Below, one piece after another: positions 1-11,479 of a DNA stretch of 64,000 nucleotides. How positions within the stretch are numbered: the stretch's first letter is position 1; each line of letters starts with the position of its first letter. The stretch comes from Liopterus haemorrhoidalis (Eukaryota; Arthropoda; Insecta; Coleoptera; Dytiscidae). Made by a program: the position numbers and the translations under genes. The stretch lies in the NCBI GenBank assembly GCA_963971575.1, contig OZ020611.1:7722933-7786932 (forward strand), given 5' to 3'. The notes beneath the pieces were generated by a model. It saw nothing but the letters and a program-made list of their open reading frames with translations, was not told the DNA's origin and searched no databases.

Positions 1-200
1 GCCTTTATCCAGCATATTTTTATAATTTTACCGCTGATCGTAAGATCGTTAAGGCGGCGCACAACCCTATAGTTTCTTATACAAAACTAATAATCAGAAA
101 TAAAATTAATAACAATCTATATATCAAAATTTGCAGCGAATTTTTATCTATCTAATAGGATATTTTTAATTCTTGAGAAAACTGTAATGTAACTATAAAT
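1..200 (+). pseudogene. Retroelement RNase H-region fragment, copy A (runs off left edge)
   Basis: This stretch matches, in reverse orientation, the segment at about 600-810, which belongs to an RNase H-like fragment on the minus strand. The shared part includes the motif around 66-85 (tttcttatacaaaactaa) and the one at 150-175. No open frame survives on the plus strand. It is therefore a decayed copy of the same retroelement domain, cut by the window edge. The family cannot be named from so little sequence. Confidence 0.4.
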
Positions 201-599
201 AAGCAAATTGCATTATAAACGCCATCTTGTAAACCATCAGACGAATATTTAGGTACGATGCGGCAAATTGTAGCTAAAGCTTCGTTCTACAAATATGTTT
301 TGAGCTATTTTGTGAAAACTACTTATAGTTATTGTACTTGGTAATCTATTTTTGCCTCTATCTGGAATCTGCCGCGGTTTTCAAAATAGGTGTTACGGGT
401 AAAATTGATTTAATTTTCGTGAAGAATACGTTCACCAAGTGGAATTCTATTATTATGAAGTATAATATTTTTCGACGAAGGCTCTAAACTATAAGTAATC
501 AAGTCGAAAAAAATGTTGACGTATTATTTGAACATTTCTACACAAAACTATATAAATATAAATGTTATTCAAAACCCACAACAAGATTTAAAAAATTAC

Positions 600-953
600 A
601 GAACAATATCGCTGATGTCTATTTTTAAGTTATTGAGCGATAATATTTTTACAATAAATGTTTCTACAATTAAAAATATCATATTAGATAGATAAAAATT
701 TGGTGCAAAATTTGATGTGTTGATTAATACTAATTTTATTACAGATTTTTAGTTTTGTATAAGAAACTAGTAACCTCTGGGGGTTATACGCAGCCTTAAG
801 GCATTTAATAACATCATAAATTAGTGGATAGTTCTTTTTATCAAATCCAAGGCAACTCAATCTTTGGACGGCGCTTTTACAATCAGTAAAAATTAGAAAT
901 TCATTATGAAAGTGATTCTTTAAGTATTCTAAACTTAACTTTAATGCCACCAT
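600..953 (-). pseudogene. Retroelement RNase H-like fragment, copy B
   Basis: The minus-strand frame at 684-953 (89 codons) begins with a helix-like run ending near residue 17, followed by a beta strand leading into FTDCKSAVQRLS (about residues 22-33). That resembles the second catalytic-aspartate strand of RNase H domains in non-LTR retrotransposons, normally TDSxSA. No downstream histidine motif or endonuclease is present, so this is a fragment. It faces copy A at 1-200, making an inverted pair about 400 bp apart. Assignment to RNase H rests on this single motif and is moderate. Confidence 0.5.
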
Positions 954-2450
954 TCCGCATTGTAGATAAACCTATTATCTTTTATCGAATTAAAATTTAA
1001 CTAAAATTGCACTGGGGATCTAAAACGGCGCAACCTACGGAAATAGTACTTAAAACTGCAATTTTAGACACTGTAAAGTGCCCACTTTACACCCACTGGT
1101 AGAAAATAAATAGACATTTTTTTTTTTTAAATAGGTAGAATTATTATTATTATTATTTTTTTCCTATTCCATTTGCCGACCCCTCCTAGGACAGAAGTTA
1201 TGAAATACAGAAGACGAATCGGGCTCATTGACGTGAACTGAATTTTTTTTAAGGGATTAAAAAAAATCGATGTTTTGGGCTTTTGAAAAATAGCTTGTGT
1301 GCCTAGTTGAAAAAGTGAATGTTTTCCGGAGCAAAACACAAAATAGGCAGCTGGGTCAGTCAAATTTCAACATTTATTATTATGTTTCTAAAAACCTACC
1401 AACAATTCTCCTGGAGGATATGTTTCAAAAAAATATCATTTGTAATAAAGAGTTAAAAAAAGATTTCAATTTAATTTGAATCAAGTACAATTTAATATTA
1501 TTTAGAGTATTTTTGTAGATATATTTTATTCATTTATTTCAACGTCAATGAGTTGATTAATATGGTAATGAAGATATCTACATTAGCAATTATATTAAGG
1601 CAGCCATTTCTGTGTCGCATTTCAAAGGAGCAAAAGTGAGTCGTGACTCCCAAAAGATACTAGAGCTCATTTAATTTTCATCTCCTGTGTACTTCGCACT
1701 TTATACTTATAAATCTTTAATATGTTTATCTTTTTTAGTTTCTCAAGACTATATTTATATCATTTAACACTAGAAAATAGTATTTTAGGATTTCGTAGGA
1801 TAACCAAGAAACCCTTACGCAATCTCATTTGTTTGTTTGTCTGCACGATAGATATTGTAGACAAACAGTTTCATACAGAAGTATGAGCGACTCGTACAAC
1901 ATTTACCTTCATTTTAAAAAATTCTGAGACATTATTATTGTAAATATATTATGTATTTTTGGTTATTACTAAGCCGAAGAGGAACTGGTTGACCTCGTAC
2001 ATACTTGTAGCAGAATGTACTTCTGTGGTTTACAACTACCTCATAATTATTGCGAATAGCTTTAGGCAGAGTAAGGTTTCATCGACAACATTCTTGAAGC
2101 TAACGATTTTTTTTTATATGCGGCGGGTAAAATGGTAACCGACCGAAAAAGGTCCCTCTTTAGGAGCCTGCGAAAGTAATGCCGCATAGAAACGTCTAGG
2201 GTTCCGTAGAGATAACCAAGAAACTCTAGACACTTCTAGTTCTGTTGTCCTATATAGGAGGTGTGTAAATTAAGTAACCGGACTGACAACATAGCGTTTG
2301 ATCTGGAAACATTTGGGACGCGGGACTTGGAGAGGCGGCAGATAAACGTGTGGTACGCCTTCAGTACGAATTTCAACTCGCTAGAGTAATTTTGTTGTCC
2401 GTAGCGATTTTTTTTCGTGAAACAGTTTTTTCTAGTGCGTTCTAAAATTG
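954..2450. other. No gene recognised; AT-rich spacer with short repeats
   Basis: I see no supported gene. There is an ATT microsatellite near 1140-1158, a dispersed repeat at 1112-1215, and two short related segments (1787-1818 and 2199-2231) sharing 'gataaccaagaaac'. The stretch 2260-2400 is less AT-rich and resembles the start of a DNA element, but I found no matching second terminus. Confidence 0.6.
1112..1215. repeat. Dispersed repeat, copy 1 (second at 5745-5850)
   Basis: A poly-T/ATT-rich segment followed by 'cctattccatttgccgac' and 'ggacagaagttatgaaata'. The same order with small substitutions occurs at 5745-5850 in the same orientation. It looks like the 3' end of a retroposed element, but no coding part is attached. 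Confidence 0.6.
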
Positions 2451-3312
2451 AGTGACATTCATTTCGAGCAACGTTGTGCTATCAGGTTTTGCTTCAGATT
2501 TGGGAACAATTCAACGGAAACTTTTGCAAAACTTTAGCAGGCCTACGGAGACAGAGTTTTGTCAAGAAAATTCTCGCAAACCAGTCAAAACTATTTTGAA
2601 GAAAGGAAAATCAATCATACACAATTTGAAGCATTAGATAGAAAAGCAGCGTTATTGTGGTTAAATTTCCAGAGTCTTCTATTAACGACCCATAGAAATT
2701 AATGTTTTATGGTACAATTCAAGTACCGGTACTATTTTACTAGTATATAATATAAACTTTAAAAAACCGCGCTATGAACAAAGCCTCTTTTCCAGCTTCA
2801 ACTGGAAAATAGGCATCAATGTGTCGGCACAGGACAGAAAAGTGAATCTGTAGAGGCTCAAATTGTCTTCTATACAGGTAACCGAAGACTGAGAACACCT
2901 TCAAGGATTCTGCATGATAATGAGTAAACACTTGCAGTCTGTCGTCATAGCTTATGCGGATATACTCATTATGATCAAGCTGAGAGTAAAACCTTTTAAA
3001 ATCATTAAAAATGATGCAATATGCCCAAACTTTTGACATAAATGAAGAGAAGGTGGACGACAACACTCAAATCAAGGTATCTAAAAGTACGAAAAATAAC
3101 TTAAGAATATATCAAGATATGTGCCGACCAGTAAATTTGAACCTGCAAATTGAAACTGACCAATTTTATATATCAAGGGAGCAAAACTAACAGTAACTGT
3201 GAAGTAAGGAGGAACTATCTGCGAGGATCTTTTCTGCAAAAGAGCTTATTGTGTCATTCATAATAATCTGTTTAGATCGTACATCCTATTTCAAGACGCA
3301 AAGACAAGCTTA
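2451..3312. other. No gene recognised
   Basis: Open frames of 61 codons (plus, 2452-2637) and 108 codons (minus, 2740-3066) exist. The minus frame lacks an ATG, and neither resembles a family I know. I treat both as chance or unidentifiable remnants. Confidence 0.5.
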
Positions 3313-3314
3313 TA

Positions 3315-4578
3315 CAAAGTGTCTCAAAAGAAATTTTATATTTAGTGGATCGATTAAAAAAAAAGTAAGCCGTATATAGAAAAAATGTTTATTAATTATT
3401 AAAATACACTTTTTGGGGATTTATTTCTTAAAAATAATATCGTCTAAATGTAGACCCTCGCGTTCTCGGCACTCATTTAATCGAACAGTAAAATTACTTA
3501 TGACGTCCCGGCAGGTGGACTCAGGGATGGCTGCCATTTCGTGACGGATATTTTCTTTCAAATGCGCCAGTGAAGTCGGTTTATTGGCGTAAACTTAAGA
3601 TTTAAGATAACCTCATAGGAAAAAGTCCATAGGGGTTAAATCTGGACTGCGTGGAGGCCAATTTATGTCACCTCTCCGGGAGATCAATTTGCCTGAGAAA
3701 ATTTCACGAACACGTGGCAGAGACATATTGGACGTGTGTGAAGTTGCTCCGTCCTGTTGGAACCATGTTCTTTGGTTATAGCCAGGAAAGTTTTGCAGTT
3801 CAGGTACCAAGAAGTTGTCTAACATCTCCACATAACGCTCTGAATTCACTGTAACTGCACGCCCCCTTTCGTCTTCAAAAAAGTAAGGGCCGATAATTCC
3901 TCGCGCCGACATCGCAGCCCATACGGTCACTTTAGGCGAATGTAGGGGTTTCTGATGTTTGCGTTTCGGATTCGTTGCACTCCAGTAGCGGCAGTTCTGC
4001 TTATTTACGTGGCCATTAAGATGAAAATGAGCTTCATCCGAAAACAAAATGTTGGTAAACGTTGAAAATCGCTCAATCACCTGATTTACGAAATTACCTC
4101 TGACTGGCATCTTGGGGCTTTAATTCTTGCACCAATTGAATTTTGTAGGGGTGCAGCTTTAGGTCTTTGTGCATAATGCGATGTAATGATGATCTATGCA
4201 CATTTAAAGCACTTGCGCGCTTCCGAATTGAAAGGTTCGGGTCGTCACGAACAGACTGATTAACATTCTCCACGTTTTCTACCGTTCTTGATGACCTAGG
4301 TCGCCCGGATTTTGATTTATCCAGCGTTGTACCAGTCTCTTCAAACTTTTTAACCCAATGTCGAATGAGAGGAATGCTTGGCGCATCATTTAAGTGGCGA
4401 AAACCTCGAATACTGCAGAATTTTCTACGCGCTACAGTCGCCGAATCACCGTTTTTGTAAAACTCTCGCACGATTTCCAAGAGCCAGGCTACCGATTTAC
4501 ATAACCCCCGCGCCCCTCGGATACGTTGCGTTCACGCAGTAAGCTAAATAAATATAAAATTTCTTTTGAGACACCTTG
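3315..4578 (-). mobile_element. Mariner-like element (DD41D type), copy 1, inactive
   Basis: The element has near-perfect terminal inverted repeats of about 30 bp beginning CA(A/G)GGTGTCTCAAAAG and ending in the mirror image at 4549-4578. TA dinucleotides at 3313-3314 and 4579-4580 form the expected target duplication. Its length of 1264 bp fits a mariner-like element with one transposase gene on the minus strand. A second copy lies at 14605-15778. The spacing of the catalytic residues places it in the DD41D group, to which the rosa elements belong (family knowledge; subgroup not proven here). Confidence 0.9.
3421..4480 (-). pseudogene. Transposase of mariner-like copy 1, frameshifted with two stops
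   Basis: Read on the minus strand, 4480-4094 encodes a paired helix-turn-helix DNA-binding region with a GRPR linker (KSGRPRSS). The frame then shifts near 4094-4110, and 4110-3613 encodes the catalytic domain: LFSDEAHF (first Asp), FQQDGATSH (second Asp) and SPDLTPMDFF (third Asp). Forty-one residues separate the second and third aspartates, hence DD41D. A TGA replaces the Trp codon after DFFL near 3612, and a TAA replaces a Lys codon a few residues later. Copy 2 is open at both positions and runs on to FDDIIFKK. There is no ATG here: the segment carrying the start codon in copy 2 (around 15663) is deleted. The protein cannot be made. Confidence 0.9.
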
Positions 4579-4935
4579 TATAAAACACTTACCTACCGTA
4601 TGGGAAAAACGGATCACATACGGATGTGATTCTTGTACCCTCTTGCAGAGTCAGGAAAACTAACTTCGAAAAAATATTCGAGTGTAATATTTTACTAAAT
4701 ATTTTTGGCTCCGTCGAAAAAAATTGAGTATGGAGAATTAGGAGAAACGTGAACGGTTCAATGACAATTACATTGCAAGGTTCATAATAAAGCTCAAAAA
4801 TACGCTAGATTGGACATGTACAGTCCGTGTAATAAGACGGTCTTGTTGATTTCTGGCGAACTATATGAGAGAAAAGAAAAAACTAAAAATAATTTTAAAA
4901 TTTACTGTAAATATTATTACGCTACTACCTAATAA

Positions 4936-5411
4936 TTGGTCCAATCTACATTATTATCGGTACACTTTTTACAAGCTTTCGATATCTCCATATCTGCCGT
5001 ATTTGACGAGTTAGTTGATTCAAATTTTGAACGTTTCTTTTTCGAAGCTTATATTTCATGCACCCCCATATTAATCCAGTCATCAAAACTAGATTCATCA
5101 GAGAAAATCACATCACTCCAATCGAGGTCTAAATTTTCCATGGCCCAAGCGAGTCGTTTTTCGACATGTTTCACAGATAACAATGGTTCTTGTTTGGTGC
5201 TCCTGAATTTTTTACCATTTTAAATTAAACGACTTATCAGGGTCATTAGACTTAACTTAATGTTCTTTTTTAACAAAATTGCTTGATCTTTACGTAAAGA
5301 TACCATAGGATTATTTTTAAAAACATTAAAAATCACTTTATCTAGTTTTTTAGTGGTCACTTTTTTTAATCCACGATTACCCAATACTTTACAAAGTCTA
5401 CTGACGTGCAT
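4936..5411 (-). pseudogene. Tc1-like transposase remnant
   Basis: On the minus strand, 5411-5220 reads as a short helix-turn-helix-like segment. In another frame, the part from about 5215 to 5060 reads as a typical Tc1-family approach to the first catalytic aspartate: PLLSVKHVEKRLAWA, then DLDWSDVIFSDESSFD. A stop follows the GVHEI segment near 5055, and the rest decays. The second and third catalytic residues are not found, and I could not define the ends. The element predates and is unrelated to the adjacent DD41D mariner copy. Confidence 0.75.
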
Positions 5412-5744
5412 CTATTTTGCTGCACTTGAAGAGGACATTTTTTGCCCTTTCGGGTGGGTATATAAAAATACCGCTTCAAAATGTTTTGCATAAATAGCCT
5501 TCATTATTTTTTAATTTTTATTATAGAGCGTATTAGGTCTTGTTTTTTTTATCATGTTTGAACCTGTTTATGATTTGTCCATATGCCTTATCATTAGTCA
5601 TAAGCATGTATGTCTTATTATGCAGACTATAGATATCCAATAAATGTAACCTTTAAAAGGATATTTGACAGCGTCCTACGGACATTTCTACCAAGAGTTC
5701 TGGTATTGTAATTAATTTTGTAATTCAAGGAAGCCTGGTAGGCA

Positions 5745-5850
5745 AATTTATTTTTTTTAAATAGAAATATTATCAATTTTTTTCCTATTCTATTTGCCAG
5801 CCCCTCTGAGGACAGAAGCTATGAAATAAAGAATTGGCCTCCCTCAGAAA
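5745..5850. repeat. Dispersed repeat, copy 2 (first at 1112-1215)
   Basis: Same order of poly-T, 'cctattctatttgccag' and 'ggacagaagctatgaaata' as copy 1, in the same orientation. A host or element gene is not visible next to it. Confidence 0.6.
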
Positions 5851-6594
5851 ACCAAATGAATAAATAAACCAAATAAATAGGCAAATAACACAACGCTGTG
5901 CAAAAGATTTTTTTAGCTTTCGTAGTCAGATAAAGTTGGCGTTGGGTTGGGTCTAAGCAAACTTGTTAACGAAACCGGGTAGGGAAATCCACGGATGTGA
6001 TAATAATAGCGAGGTGGTATTTAATTATTACCTATCCTATACGTCACAAAATCGTTAGCCCAGGTAGAGGTGACGAGATTAGCTAGACTTAAATAATTTA
6101 CAACCCACATGGCAGGTTTATACCCGGCATAACAAAAGCCGTTATGATTTTAAATCTTACAACAAATCAATATTCTCTCCTTAATATTCCAACAAAATTC
6201 GAAAATCAAAATTGCAGTTTAACATGCAAGCAAAATGCAAGAACCTAAACAGTAGCATTCCAGATTTCACTCAGAAAGAAGAAAAACAATTCCACGAAAC
6301 GACCAGAAACATAAGAATCTAACTTCCAGAATAATTCAAAGAAGAAGTCAAAAATCTAGTTTATATATTTCGGCGTTAGACAGGCTAACTTGACAGGTGG
6401 AACCTTCCAAATATCAACAACGTGAAAAGGAACAAATATGATTATATTAACCAAAAACTAACGAAATATTTACAAAATGATTGCATAAAAGGACAGATTA
6501 CAGAGTAATCTTGGCTTAATAAATCTTGTATCCTTTTAAATCTTAACCAAAATACGCGGTAAGTTGTAGAATTTAAGCATGTTATATGTTATGG
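5851..6594. other. No gene recognised
   Basis: Frames are short and interrupted. The segment 6230-6480 is richer in A and C than its flanks and may be an old retroelement leader, but no motif supports this. Confidence 0.5.
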
Positions 6595-7062
6595 TTGGTT
6601 TATATACTGAACAAGAATAAGGAATAGGAAATAAGAATAGTACACAAGAATAAAAAATATTAAACCGTTTATATAGGACATAACATTTCGTCGCTGCCCC
6701 TGCGTACTTGCGTTGGCCTGTGTTTAACGTTTGTCACTTGACAGGTTCTGATTCATAAAACCTTTTAAAAAAATTCGTTTATTACCGTTAAAAACATTTT
6801 ATTGTTGTTTACAACCCTCTGATCACAACTGAAAAACATCTGTTGACCAAACTTTATTACGGCAGACATTTTGATTGCTGTGCGCAGGCTTATCGTGTCT
6901 TATTCTTGAAATAAGAATAAAAATGTTGAATGTTACCAACTATTCTTATGTTTAAAATAAATTTCATTCCTACATAAACCGATATACGACGCAGCCATGT
7001 TTTAACATCTTGTGCACTATTCTTATTTCCTATTCCTTATTCTTGTTCCGTATATAAACCAA
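6595..7062. mobile_element. TIR element (MITE-like), 468 bp
   Basis: The two ends are inverted copies of each other for about 50 bp: TTGGTTTATATAC(T/G)GAAC followed by AAGAATAAGGAATAGG at the left (6595 on), mirrored at the right (ending 7062). There is no coding capacity. I could not find a convincing target duplication, so the superfamily is open. Confidence 0.8.
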
Positions 7063-7342
7063 GCATTATATTGAGTTCTCTAGATATGCACGCAATAACT
7101 GTGGAAGCTGAGAGCAGTTTAAAGTGGCCAAAAAACCCTCAAAATTTTGTGAAAATCAAACAACTGAATGAATTATTTATCTCATAAACATTAATTGAGA
7201 ATAAAACAGGATCTTCACTTTCTGGGCGATACAGTACCTACGTCGTGTAAATTAGCAATACAGCAGTGATAAACACTATGGTTTCGCTAGTGATAAACAC
7301 TTTGGTTTCTATGTAAGACGTATCAATAGTTAAATATATTAA

Positions 7343-7601
7343 GGCCCGGTCTTTCCACCTTCAGATAAAGTCTCAGGTAACTATCTGACAGATAAAGTTA
7401 TTTGTAACTTCATCTGCTGAGTAAATGTCATCTCTTCTTTCTATACAAATGTATCTATCGGGTAGCTATCTAACGGATAATGAGACTGACGTATTGGATT
7501 CACTGACTGGTATTGACATTTATTCAGCAGATGAAGTTACAAATAACCTTATCTGTCAGATAGTTACCTGGGACTTTAACTGAAGGTGGAAAGACTGGGC
7601 C
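7343..7601. mobile_element. Foldback MITE, PIF/Harbinger type, 259 bp
   Basis: Long inverted arms of about 88 bp begin GGCCCGGTCTTTCCACCTTC at the left and mirror it at the right (GGCCCAGTC...). TAA trinucleotides at 7340-7342 and 7602-7604 form the target duplication typical of PIF/Harbinger elements. Arms differ at only a few positions, and the loop is about 80 bp. No coding sequence is present, so it would depend on a transposase elsewhere. Confidence 0.85.
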
Positions 7602-7904
7602 TAAATGGAAGTTTTTATAAAATAGCCAATTAAATTCAGAAATAAAAACATTTAAAGGTAAAATGTGACCGATATCGAAATAAATTAGTATGAAAGTCAT
7701 GCACAGGCACTGATTTCGGTAAACATTGTTTTATTCAGCTCATTTCTAGTTACATGTGTAATCGATCAGTTAAAATCAGTTTATAAATTCTGTTGGCATT
7801 TTTGTTGTTTACATTTACTGTAACATTCCATTAACTCTAGCGGCACAACGTTTGATTATCAAGCATTCAAAGGAAGAAAAACCATCATGGTAAGTTTTTT
7901 CTTT

Positions 7905-8340
7905 TATAATCTTTATATATAAAAATGGATATTTGTGGCTATGTCCGGAAATTCTAACCCACTTCCAGATACGCTACCGAGTTGAAATTTTGCATACAGG
8001 TAGCAAATGGCTTCATCATAACTAGAAAAATCGAAAATCTTAAAAAAGTCCCATCAGAAACGAGAAATTAATAATTTTGTTTTTAATTACATTCGACCAT
8101 TGGTATATCTATCACATATGCAGTGACCGGATAGGAATTTTCATTCAATAGTTGACTGTCTAACTGTATGAACATCGTGAGTGTTCGCTAAATATCGGAA
8201 GTGTTCGGCCCGAGAATAAACTTTACCAAAAGGTAAACATTGTAGAAAATAAAACCGGTGTTTGGTTACAGCTGATAATAAATTGTTATTGTTATTTAGC
8301 AAAACTTATGATTCGTGTATGTAGAGCGAGACATAAGCTG
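7905..8340. repeat. Dispersed repeat H, copy 1
   Basis: Begins ATCTTTATATATAAAAATGG and continues 'tttgtggctatgtccggaaa'. The same order recurs at 9690-10160 and, in decayed form, at 8500-8700 and 10195-10330. The TC...TATATATAAA start is Helitron-like, so these may be 5' ends of small non-autonomous Helitrons. No 3' hairpin-CTRR end could be tied to this copy. Confidence 0.65.
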
Positions 8341-8499
8341 AATATCTGTTTTCTGGATAATTATTTTTAACGGAGTTTTCTTAACTTATTTTTATTATAA
8401 TTATTTTTTTTTTCTATCTTTTTTTTACGAATATTGATTTAAATGCGATTGATAGCCATATTTTTTCAGTGTGGGCTACTTGCTCATTCTTCTATTTTT

Positions 8500-8700
8500 G
8501 TTTTAAAACATCTATTTTCTGTATCTATAAAATAGAAAATATTCGGAAATTGTAACCCACATGGTGGAGTTTTTATGCAAATTTGATGAGTGTGGAAATT
8601 TGGTTTACAGGTAGAAAATGCCGTCTGTATAACGATAAAAAAAATCGCATTAGAAACGATATTCATGAATTTTGTTTTTATTTATATTTGGGCATTAACA
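8500..8700. repeat. Dispersed repeat H, decayed copy 2
   Basis: Shares 'attcggaaattgtaaccca' and the following 'acaggtagaaaatgccgtct' order with the copy at 7905-8340, with many substitutions. Confidence 0.5.
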
Positions 8701-8979
8701 TAGTTTTGAGAAATATTTAGTTGGATGGCTTTAGTGCAGCTTCGGACATCGTGCATTTTCGTGCGTAATTGTTATAACCCGAAGCCTGAGGTTGCATTTA
8801 GTTTACAGTCAGTCTAACCTAAACAACTGTTGCCAACGGATGTATGTTTATTATCTATCTATCTCTATATATATAAAAGCAAGTGTCCTGACTGACTGAC
8901 TCATTCACTCATCACCGCCCAGCCCGAACCGCTGGGCCTAGGAACTTGAAATTTGGAGAGTATATTCGCTCCGTGACGT

Positions 8980-9690
8980 AAGCACCCACTAAGAAGGGAT
9001 TTTTCGAAATTTCACTCCTAAGGGATGAAAAGGGGTGAAATGTGATTTCACGAATTCCTTAATATCTCTTAGGGCCGATGGGATATCGACTTAGTTTTTG
9101 CTTACAAGTATTACCCATATAAATGCCGAAAAACCAATTTCGGTTTTTTGCCCTAATCAACCCCTAAAGGGGTGAATCTACAATCGGGGTGAATTTTACA
9201 ACCCGTCTTATTTCCTGTGTTTGTTGAGTTATAAGGTTTCTTTTTGGCACATAAGTGTCTTTTTATAATATCTCGAAGTGGTTTTGACAGTTTTTTAAAA
9301 TTTCACCCCTAAAGGGTGAAAAGGGGTGATATGTGATTTCAAGGTTTCTTTAATATCTCTTAGGACCAATAAGATATCGACTTGCTTTTTGCTTACAAAA
9401 ATTACCCATATAAATACCGAAAAACTAATTTCAGGATTTTGTTCTTATCAACCCTTACAGGGGTGAATCTACAATTGGAGTGAATTATACATCCCGTCGT
9501 ATTTCCTGTGATTGTTGAGATGTGACATTACTTTTTGGCACATAGGTGTATTTTTAAAATATTTCGAAAAAGTTTTGACAGTTTTTTTTAAATTTCAGCC
9601 CCAAAGGGTGAAAAGGGGTGACATGTGATTTCAAGGATTCCTTAATATTTCTTAGGATCAATAAGATATCGACTTGGTTTTTTCTTACAA
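8980..9690. repeat. ~291-bp tandem repeat inside the Helitron, about 2.4 units
   Basis: The phrase AAAAGGGGTGA(A/T/C)ATGTGATT recurs at 9028, 9319 and 9611, giving a 291-292 bp period. Each unit carries the same series: AGGGGTGAA, TTAATATCTCTTAGG, AAGATATCGACTT and AACCC(C/T)TA. The third unit is cut at about 9690 by repeat H. Related diverged units continue at 11480-12200. Confidence 0.85.
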
Positions 9691-10160
9691 TAATAATCTT
9701 TATATATAAAACACAATATTTGTGGCTATGTCCGGAAATTCTAACCCACTTCCAGATATGCTACCGAGTTGAAATTTTGCATACAGGTAGGGAATGCTTT
9801 CATCATAACTAGAAAAATCGAAAATTTCAAAAAAGTCCCATCAGAAACGAGAAATTAATAATTTTTTTTTTAATTATATTGGACCATCGAAGTATGTATG
9901 ATGCGCTCAGCGAGATCGCGGGAATTTCGTTTCAATGGTTGTTTGGACAACTATAGTAAGTTCGTGAAACATCGTTCAATGTCGTTCGGCGCGATTCATC
10001 ATTACTCTGCTCTAGCTGATAAGATTTATATATTGTTATTTAGTAAAATTTTTGATTAGTGTATGCAGAGCGAGACTAAAGTGGAGCACCTGTTTTCTGG
10101 TTTTTAATTTTAGGGCATTTTTATGAACTTTGTTATTTTTATTTATTTATTTTTTTTTCT
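9690..10160. repeat. Dispersed repeat H, copy 3
   Basis: Closely follows the order of the copy at 7905-8340 for more than 400 bp, including the final 'agcgagac' and 'cctgttttctgg' blocks. It interrupts the third 291-bp unit, so it inserted after the tandem array formed. Confidence 0.7.
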
Positions 10161-10194
10161 ATTCTTTTATTTAAATGTTTAAATATAATAGTAA

Positions 10195-10330
10195 AATCTT
10201 TTATATATATAAAACAGAAAATCTGTGTGTACCGAGTTGGAATTTGGTATATAGGTAGGAAATACAGTCAATATAAGGAGGCAAATTGAAAATCAGAAGA
10301 AAAAAAATGGTATCACTTAAGACGTAGACT
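10195..10330. repeat. Dispersed repeat H, decayed copy 4
   Basis: Contains 'cttttatatatataaaaca' and 'taccgagttggaatttgg', matching the start of repeat H with deletions. Confidence 0.45.
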
Positions 10331-10350
10331 TAACAGAAAAATTGCTTATA

Positions 10351-10866
10351 CAGTGAAACCTCTATCTATCGTTTTTGAAGGGACCTATTGAAATAAACTA
10401 TGGATGCGGGAAAACAATGAAAAACACATTAATACATATTTAAATGTTTAATATGTACGTACATATATATTCTAAATAAAATTTTAAATAAAAAATATCG
10501 TTACAAAATAAAAAAGGAAGCTGCATGCCGACAAAAAAAATTATACTTTGTATTGTATATAATCTTTCATCGTCATTTGCTTTTTGGCTTTTTATATTGC
10601 CGTAAGAAATCAATATTCTTTCGGTGTTACAAATTAAATTTTTTTCGGCATCAGTTATCGAATGCGCATAAAAAAAGTTTTCAATTTGAAAAAACACGAA
10701 ATTTGCTGCGTAATTTAAACGATGAATGCGGTAAAATGATACAGAGAGAAATGATCGATGCGATCTATTTTTGAGTGTTTTGTATGAAATTAATTCGGAA
10801 CCGCAAGAAATAACGATATATACGGGAAAATTATTATTCGAGGAACGATAGATAGAGGTTTCACTG
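10351..10866. mobile_element. Pogo/Tigger-type MITE, 516 bp
   Basis: Both ends carry the inverted repeat CAGTGAAACCTCTATCTATC (10351 on, and mirrored ending 10866), flanked by TA at 10349-10350 and 10867-10868. CAGTG(A/N)AACCTCT-type ends with TA duplications are characteristic of pogo-group elements. Two small frames inside (plus 10553-10774, minus crossing the right end) have no transposase motif. It sits inside the Helitron-like element, so it is younger than that insertion or was carried with it. Confidence 0.85.
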
Positions 10867-11479
10867 TAATAAGAAAACAAATATTTTTTTTTAATGATTT
10901 TTATTTTATTGGATTGATTTACGGGAGTTACGAAGGGACAACCTAAAACTAAACTTTTGAAATATCTCATTTACTTTTGACTTAACAGCAAAAACGCACA
11001 TGAGAAAAGCTGTTTAAAATAAAAATACAAATACATGTTATCCTTTAAAATTTTTCAATTGGTTAAGAAGCAGGGGAAGGGAGATGGGGGAGGTGCTAAA
11101 ACTAAAATACTGGAAATATCTCGCTTATTATTTACTTTACATCAACAATTTATAAAGATAATTTATAAAGACTTTGATTGAAGAACGATTATTTTCTGTT
11201 TAGTGTAGCTTCTGAATATTTAGGGGGACAGAAGGAGCGCTACTTATAAACTTGAAATATCTCTTAATATTGACTTAACATTAAACATGTGTATAACAGA
11301 AGTTGTTACAATATCAATAATATAAATAAATAAATAAACAAATCTGTTCTGTTTAATCTTCTTCTGTATATAGGTATATCATTTATAAAATTTTCTTATA
11401 TACATATGTATATAAATACATGACCTGACTGACTCATCAACGTTCAGCCCAAATCACTAGACCTAGAAACATGAAATTC

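Noticed and set aside
2260..2640. Start of a mariner-type element
   Set aside because: Composition and wording resemble one (GTGTGTAAATTAAGTAACCGG), but no second terminus or transposase motif was found.
3651..3854. Plus-strand ORF over the mariner transposase (also 14954-15145)
   Set aside because: Shadow frame of the minus-strand transposase in both copies.
10440..10970. Minus-strand 176-codon gene
   Set aside because: The frame crosses the right end of the pogo-type MITE and its TA duplication, with no motif.
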